Assembly (NCBI GenBank): GCA_026770615.1
Contig: MU631326.1
Location: forward strand, 160,434-170,578
Source of the DNA: Pavlovales sp. CCMP2436
Taxonomy: Eukaryota > Haptophyta > Pavlovophyceae > Pavlovales
Direction of reading: 5' to 3'
DNA length: 10,145 nucleotides
The notes below the pieces were generated by a model. That model saw nothing but the letters and a program-made list of their open reading frames with translations, did not search any database and was not told the origin of the DNA. Both the position numbers and the translations under genes were made by a program. This document shows positions 6,544 through 10,145 of this stretch, one piece after another. Position 1 is the first letter of the stretch. Every line of letters starts with the position of its first letter.

Positions 6544-6699
6544 ACGTTCGTGCGCCTCAACCCCCCCCCCCCCCAACGGCGCGTCGGACAGAGGCACACC
6601 ATGCGCCGCCACGCCGAGGAACTGCGCCTCACCACCTCCACCAAGTTCAAGCTGCATCTCAACAAAGTGACACGCCGCTTCGAGATCCGGCGCAAGTAG
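6544..6699 (+). CDS. Unknown gene, C-terminal exon with C14 run
   Basis: The GC3-rich frame here ends at TAG 6697-6699. It reads TFVRLNPPPPQRRVGQRHT, then MRRHAEELRLTTSTKFKL, HLNKVTRRFEIRRK: a strongly basic tail. Joining 6505 to 6544 is phase 0 to phase 0 (GTGTGC...GCGTCAG) but would need a 38-nt intron, shorter than the others proposed here. The 14-C run at 6561-6574 encodes the four prolines; a one-base slip there would change the frame. An indel rather than an intron would explain the frame change equally well. Confidence 0.55.
   Translation, partial: TFVRLNPPPPQRRVGQRHTMRRHAEELRLTTSTKFKLHLNKVTRRFEIRRK
6561..6574 (+). repeat. C14 run inside coding frame
   Basis: Fourteen C in a row, in the C-terminal part of the unknown gene. 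A likely site for length polymorphism or sequencing error. Confidence 0.9.
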
Positions 6700-7033
6700 A
6701 CGCCGAGCGCCGCCGCTTGCAGGTTCTGACCGGCCACACACTCACAATTCGCGAAAACTTAACGCGACCGATTCGTTCGACTACGTGAGTTCCTCAATCT
6801 TGATCAGACCCCGCGCCAACTCGGACGAGTGCTGACCGCAATTCCGTCATCGATACATCAGTGCTGCGCTGTCGGCTGAGTCTACTGCTGCCAAGTGCCA
6901 AGTGCCAAGATCTCCCGCGCTAATAGGATCGCGAATTTGATTTCAATTTATAAACTTCTTTTAGTTGTCCACATACAGACAGGAGCTTATTATTTTTTTC
7001 GGGTGAGCATTACATGCTGAAACTATATATATT

Positions 7034-7087
7034 AGCGGCTCAGCATGGTTCAAGAGATGTTGTTTAGTCACTGGCTTGGTCGACGTC
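7034..7087 (+). repeat. 54-bp direct repeat, right copy
   Basis: Diverged copy of 4251-4304 in the same orientation, ending in the shared CTTGGTCGACGTC. Similarity beyond the 54 bp is weak. No A-tail follows this copy. Confidence 0.6.
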
Positions 7088-7313
7088 AGGCTGAGGTCGA
7101 GCGATCGACTCAAACTCTCACGTACCAGCACTCACACCAAAGGGTTTGAGTGTGTGCGCCCCGGCCCCTGGAACTAATGCTAAGTGTAAAATACTCAAGA
7201 TAATTGGTGACGGAGAAGGCCGGCGGAGATCATAACGGCTGCTACGATAATTGGCCCGAGCAAAGCACCACTTGCGCCGAAACTCATCAAACCTAGGATG
7301 ATGGACGAGCTGG

Positions 7314-7420
7314 GGAAGGGTTGGGGGGGAGGGGGTGTGCTGGTGTCTGTGTGATGGAAGCGCCGAGAGCAAAGGGGGGTAGGGGGAAGGTGTGTGTGCT
7401 AGAGGGAGGGAGGGGGGGGG
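7314..7420 (+). repeat. G-rich tract with quadruplex potential
   Basis: Many G runs (GGGAAGGGTTGGGGGGG, GGGGGG, then GGGAGGGAGGGGGGGGG at the end) with GTGTGTG between them. On the minus strand this is a long pyrimidine tract. Confidence 0.75.
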
Positions 7421-7791
7421 TCTCAGGACCAGGGCTTTATTCTTAAAATGAAGGCATAGAAAAAAAGAAGAAAAAACAACTGTCATGCCTGTGCGCCTTC
7501 GGGCTACAGGTCGAGTGACTTTTAAAGACTTAAATATTTGTATGAAAAATACGGACCTGGAGACGTATAATTATATTTATGAATGTAATTAACATGAAAA
7601 TCAACTTAAAATACAGAAATAAATGAAAACAAAAAAGTCTCATAAAGTCTTTTCTAATAAGAATTACATGGTGGAACGCATGCGCATCAGAATCGGTCCC
7701 TTTTGGCCTGGAATCAAAAATCAAGGGCAGTATACCAAAGTACTTCTACCGCGCGGTTTCTTAGGCCTAGGGTCGCAGATTCTGCGTTTAG

Positions 7792-8015
7792 GTGGCTAGG
7801 CGGGTGTCACCGTCTTTTGAACGTCACTTTGTTGAGCTTCAGCGTCACCTTGCGATGAATATGATATCAAAACGTCGACTGAGCTCCGAAGCAGTAATGT
7901 GTAAATATCTAGAAATACGTCCGTCCCCTGACAGGTCTCCAACGGACCCAGGCGTTGAGAAACACTCGGATCAAGGGCGCTTAGTAGAGCACACGGATAC
8001 CGTTCCCAACCACAG
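7792..8015 (+). CDS. Candidate exon, weak
   Basis: A TTTAG acceptor at 7791 and a CACAG|GTGATG donor at 8016 bound an open frame. It reads VARRVSPSFERHFVELQRH, then LAMNMISKRRLSSEAVMC and a Pro/Asp/Ser-rich tail. It leaves in phase 2, and no partner exon was found. Codon choice is not GC3-rich. The minus strand is open over the same region. Probably not a gene, but listed because the boundaries are good. Confidence 0.2.
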
Positions 8016-8860
8016 GTGATGATCAGACACACGACAATCAACGACTCTCAGACCGGCGCGCTGACCGGCCGCTGCTGCATCTCGCTCGCTTTAAGAACGT
8101 CATTCTTCCATCAGCGCAGCATCTGCCTCCATGCTTGTCGAACCCGCCTTCTGCGCCTGTGATATCGCAATTAATATTCATTTATTTTTGTATCACACGT
8201 GTTATTAATCACCGATCCGCCTGTAATATAAGAGGTAATCTGTAAAAGACATGCCTCCATGCTTGTCGGACCTGCCGACACTTCCGCCTGTGATGTCATA
8301 ATTAATGAGTACATACGATAGAAGAATAATAAGAATCACACATTATATATTTACAAGATAAAGAATATAAGAAGTGATCATCGAAAAAGACATGTATCCA
8401 TGCTGGTCGGATCTGCAACCGCCTCCGCCTGTGATACAACAATTAATGAGTAAACATATGATTAAATAATCATAAGAATCATAAAAATAGAACGAGATGA
8501 TCAATATGAGAGGTACTAATCTAAAATAACGTGCCTCCATGCTTCTTGAACTTGTGATATGACGATTAATGAATAACACACGATAAGAGAATTAGGAGAA
8601 TCACAAATATACAACGAGATAATTAATATACGAAGAAATATAAAATATATGCGACCACCTCCGCCTGTAAAAATAAGCAGTAGTATGTATTTATTTATCA
8701 CATGTTTTCATCACAACAAAAAACATCTCTGCCTGTGATGTGACGTTGTTAGTTGTTATCGATTACTTATTAGCACCCGTATTATAAAGTTCGTTCCAAG
8801 AATAGTGTAAAAAAGCATCAGCCGACTAAAGCACGCTGTAGGCAATGGGCGACGCAGCGC
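8016..8860. other. AT-rich spacer made largely of tandem repeats
   Basis: Apart from the repeat array at 8125-8740 I see no gene. Minus-strand open frames at 8343-8579 and 8516-8701 are low-complexity Ile/Tyr-rich by-products of the repeats. Confidence 0.6.
8125..8740 (+). repeat. Diverged tandem array, unit about 130-140 bp
   Basis: Clear unit starts are at 8125, 8253, 8394 and 8533, each with a GCCTCCATGCTTGTCGGA-like head. Most also have CCGCCTGTGATNNNNNAATTAATGA about 35 bp on, then an AT-rich body with ATAAGAATCA and ACGAGAT. Two more partial units, kept only at the CGCCTGT core, are at about 8655 and 8725. Spacing shortens toward the right. Confidence 0.75.
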
Positions 8861-8950
8861 TCAGACGAGCACAACATTCAGAACAGTCAGACGCCAGCTT
8901 GAATCCCTATCATAAAATACTATCGGGCATAACCGTTTCAGCCTATTCAG
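8861..8950 (-). CDS. Candidate last exon of a minus-strand gene
   Basis: Minus strand: acceptor GGAATTTCAG| before 8950, then LNRLKRLCPIVFYDRDSSW, RLTVLNVVLV and TGA at 8861-8863; phase 0 entry. It fits in phase after the exons at 9095-9190 or 9022-9039. Against it, the sequence around the acceptor resembles the TTTCAGCTGAA part of the exon at 9095-9190, where the matching frame here has a stop. It may therefore be a decayed duplicate rather than a used exon. Confidence 0.25.
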   Translation of the reverse strand: MNRLKRLCPIVFYDRDSSWRLTVLNVVLV

Positions 8951-9021
8951 CTGAAATTCCGGTTGCAATGTTGAAACGTGCTGAGCCGCGAAGAGCAATA
9001 CGTTTTAAATAAGGTACATAC

Positions 9022-9039
9022 CTTATTATTCACCACGAG
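9022..9039 (-). CDS. Candidate 18-nt micro-exon
   Basis: Minus strand: GTTAAG| then LVVNNK, then a perfect AAG|GTATGT donor; phase 0 at both ends. The acceptor one step upstream (TTTCTAAG) would give an immediate stop. Supported only by the donor and phase. Confidence 0.2.
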
Positions 9040-9094
9040 CTTAACACTTAGAAACAATACGTTTTTGAAACTAATTTTAAATGAAGGCACATAC

Positions 9095-9190
9095 CGCAAG
9101 TTCGGTTCCCTTTTCGGCAGTTTCAGCTGAAACGACAGCTGGGACAGCGGTTACAGCCTTTTTGACTGTAACCGTCTCGACTGTTACCGC
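9095..9190 (-). CDS. Minus-strand exon, Val/Ala/Glu-rich, 32 codons
   Basis: Minus strand: a long C-rich pyrimidine tract ending CACCACCACCACAG, then AVTVETVTVKKAVTAVPAV, VSAETAEKGTELA, then the donor GCG|GTATGT. Phase 0 at both ends. The sequence alternates Val/Thr and Lys/Ala/Glu and has no stop in frame. It joins in phase to the exon at 9321-9407 upstream. Function unknown. Read-through after the donor stops within six codons. Confidence 0.5.
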
Positions 9191-9320
9191 CTGTGGTGGT
9201 GGTGGCGGTGGTGAGGGTGGTGGCGGGGGGGGGAAGGGGGGGGGGGTTCAGTAAGGTTAGCGGTAGGCGCAATTTTTGCAAGCGACCCCCCCCCCCCCAA
9301 TGAAACACCACTATGCTCAC
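9191..9320 (-). other. Intron of the minus-strand gene, C-rich tract
   Basis: 130 nt on the minus strand from GTGAGC to CACCACAG. It contains CGCTAACC and TACTGAAC branch-site-like motifs before two C10-12 runs that would serve as the polypyrimidine tract. This gives a simple reason for the G runs seen on the plus strand at 9226-9246. Confidence 0.45.
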
Positions 9321-9407
9321 CGTTGCAGCCTTTACTGGTTCAGCTGTACCGAGTTCGTCAACTGCCTCGTCCACAGCGCACAGCGCCTTAAGCCACTTCC
9401 ACGCAGC
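9321..9407 (-). CDS. Minus-strand exon, 29 codons
   Basis: Minus strand: a strong acceptor, TTTATTGTTTATTTTGTTAG, then AAWKWLKALCAVDEAVDEL, GTAEPVKAAT, then the donor ACG|GTGAGC. Phase 0 in this frame at both ends, 87 nt. The first half looks like an amphipathic helix. No recognised domain. The upstream partner exon is not clear: a short phase-0 stretch after ATTCAG (minus strand, near 9515) is possible but has little support. Confidence 0.5.
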
Positions 9408-9579
9408 CTAACAAAATAAACAATAAACAATAAAAAATGAACGAATACGCGCATGGGCCAAATCAAAGCATACCACACCGGTGGATGATGCATGCGCGTG
9501 CCCGGGGTGCACACCTGAATCTGATTTTATTTAACGGTGAGGTCCAGTGAGAGCCTCCCGGGGATGGATGTTTAAATTC

Positions 9580-9596
9580 AAAAAAAAAAAAAAAAA
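9580..9596 (+). repeat. A17 homopolymer
   Basis: Uninterrupted A17; on the minus strand a T run, about 60 nt before a weak acceptor-like site. Confidence 0.9.
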
Positions 9597-9637
9597 CGAA
9601 AAACTCTAAAATCAAGAAATCAATAAAAAGTACAAGC

Positions 9638-9719
9638 ATTTCTGCACACTGTTATCCCTCACTGTTAGCGTCTGCAAAAGCAGCGAACGCAGCAAGCAGA
9701 TCTACAATGCCGTGTTGGG
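9638..9719 (-). pseudogene. Decayed copy of the repeat exon
   Basis: Minus-strand reading AQHGIVDLLAAFAAFADA, NSEG, stop, QCAEMLV. It aligns with FADSDSEGGQCAELLV of the exon at 9970-10095, with a TAA where the other copy has Gly and without the GTGCGT donor. It lies behind a pyrimidine tract (minus strand ACACTTCTTCTTTTTTGCCC). Confidence 0.45.
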
Positions 9720-9736
9720 CAAAAAAGAAGAAGTGT

Positions 9737-9740
<4 letters not shown>

Positions 9741-9771
<31 letters not shown>

Positions 9772-9793
9772 GCACATACACACACACACACAA
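9741..9793 (+). repeat. CA microsatellite
   Basis: (CA)n at 9741-9767, interrupted by CGCACGCACATA, then (CA)n to 9792. It lies between repeat-exon copies. Confidence 0.9.
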
Positions 9794-9842
9794 CATATTA
9801 TTAAGCGATACAAGCATACAGATATACAAAATAGATACACCA

Positions 9843-9943
9843 GAACACGCACCAGCAACTCTGCGCACTGCCCTGCATCGCTGCTTGCGAAAAGCAGCTA
9901 ATCCAGCGGGCGGACAAACAGACCGCGGTAATCAAAAAAACAA
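9843..9943 (-). pseudogene. Truncated, stop-bearing copy of the repeat exon
   Basis: In the homologous frame (minus strand) it reads GLFVRPLD, stop (TAG), LLFASSDAGQCAELL, and keeps the following GTGCGT donor. The first third of the unit is missing. Only 26 nt separate the donor of the intact copy (9969) from the nearest acceptor-like TTTAG at 9944, so ordinary splicing between them is unlikely. A partial, decayed tandem duplicate. Confidence 0.5.
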
Positions 9944-9969
9944 CTAAACAAACAATGAAGAACACGCAC

Positions 9970-10095
9970 CAGCAACTCTGCGCATTGCCCCCCCTCGCTG
10001 TCGCTGTCTGCGAAGAGCAGCGAATCCAGCGGGCGGACAAACAGGCCGAGGGCCTCTGCGTGTGTGCGGCACAGCGACACCAGGCGAGCACACAC
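9970..10095 (-). CDS. Intact 42-codon repeat exon, ARM/HEAT-like in size
   Basis: Minus strand: a very pyrimidine-rich acceptor (C/T over about 45 nt, ending CTTCCGCGTAG) at 10096, then VCARLVSLCRTHAEALGLF, VRPLDSLLFADSDSEGGQC, AELL, then the donor CTG|GTGCGT at 9969. Phase 0 at both ends, 126 nt. The helix - break - helix pattern with Leu spacing and a 42-residue one-exon unit resembles alpha-helical solenoid repeats (armadillo/HEAT type). Identity to a named family is not established. It contains a seven-G run (minus strand) that fixes the frame. Two decayed copies follow downstream at 9843 and 9638. Upstream exons lie beyond the right edge. Confidence 0.55.
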
Positions 10096-10145
10096 CTACG
10101 CGGAAGAGGTTGGGTGGGGTGGGTGTGAAGAGGAAGGGGGGTTGG
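10096..10145 (-). other. Polypyrimidine tract and acceptor at the right edge
   Basis: On the minus strand nearly all bases are C or T, with a few A, up to the TAG at 10096-10098. This is a textbook-like 3' end of an intron serving the exon at 9970-10095. Confidence 0.55.

Larger units (their letters stand above)
6700..7790. other. Gene-poor spacer
   Basis: No convincing gene. It holds three GCCAAGT copies (6890-6909), the right copy of the direct repeat (7034-7087), a G-rich tract (7314-7420), and an AT-rich stretch (7500-7680). Open frames on either strand here lack the GC3 pattern of the exons. Confidence 0.5.

Noticed and set aside
7118..7486. Minus-strand ORF across the G-rich tract
   Set aside because: Pro/Ser/His-rich product of the G runs with no other support.
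7796..8041. Minus-strand ORF opposite the weak candidate exon at 7792-8015
   Set aside because: Needs a non-ATG start and has no GC3 bias or splice partner.
8125..8740. CRISPR-like array
   Set aside because: Units are long, diverged and AT-rich with no constant short repeat and spacer pattern, in eukaryotic context.
9652..9868. Cys/Val-rich minus-strand ORFs
   Set aside because: Translation of the CA/GT microsatellite.
9944..9969. 26-nt intron between two repeat-exon copies
   Set aside because: Too short for ordinary splicing, and the downstream copy has a stop in the homologous frame.

Overview
This window looks like nuclear DNA of an intron-bearing eukaryote, most likely a protist or alga whose coding sequence is much richer in G+C at third codon positions than its spacers. 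There are no bacterial operons, Shine-Dalgarno-led gene rows, tRNA or rRNA genes that I can see. The signs are short GC-rich open stretches bounded by good GT/AG splice signals (GTGAGT, GTGACT, GTGCGC, GTATGT donors; pyrimidine-rich CAG/TAG acceptors), AT-rich spacers, and many microsatellites and homopolymers. I do not assign a species. No gene has a well-supported full-length model from start to stop inside the window, so coding entries are given as exons.

Layout. (1) 3-2466, plus strand: three phase-compatible exons of a Gly/Asp-rich low-complexity protein open at the left edge. The first exon holds a coding minisatellite, and the second intron holds a G51-T22-G15 homopolymer block. (2) 2467-3483: mostly spacer or intron, with two weak candidate exons and a duplicated 50-bp motif that includes a stem-loop. 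(3) 3484-3792, plus strand: an exon that encodes homeodomain helices 1 and 2 and stops at a GT donor exactly between homeodomain residues 44 and 45. The DNA-recognition helix is not found in the window. (4) 3793-4549: AT-rich spacer or intron with A36 and palindromic repeats. (5) 4663-6699, plus strand: a GC3-rich multi-exon gene of unknown function with two CxxC pairs near its C-terminal part. Its reading frame changes several times; some changes are explained by phase-compatible introns and some are not. A diverged 54-bp direct repeat lies on both sides of it. (6) 6700-8860: gene-poor, with a G-rich tract and about five diverged 130-140 bp tandem units. (7) 8861-10145, minus strand: exons of at least one gene, all phase 0, including a 42-codon exon at the right edge with decayed neighbouring copies.

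The most interesting points are the homeodomain cut at residue 44/45 with no recognition-helix exon downstream in the window, the unknown frame-broken gene that follows it and is flanked by direct repeats, and the minus-strand exon-repeat array. The first gene may be the N-terminal part of the homeodomain gene, because a phase-compatible exon chain can be drawn, but that is inference. All functional statements rest on reading the sequence without database searches.
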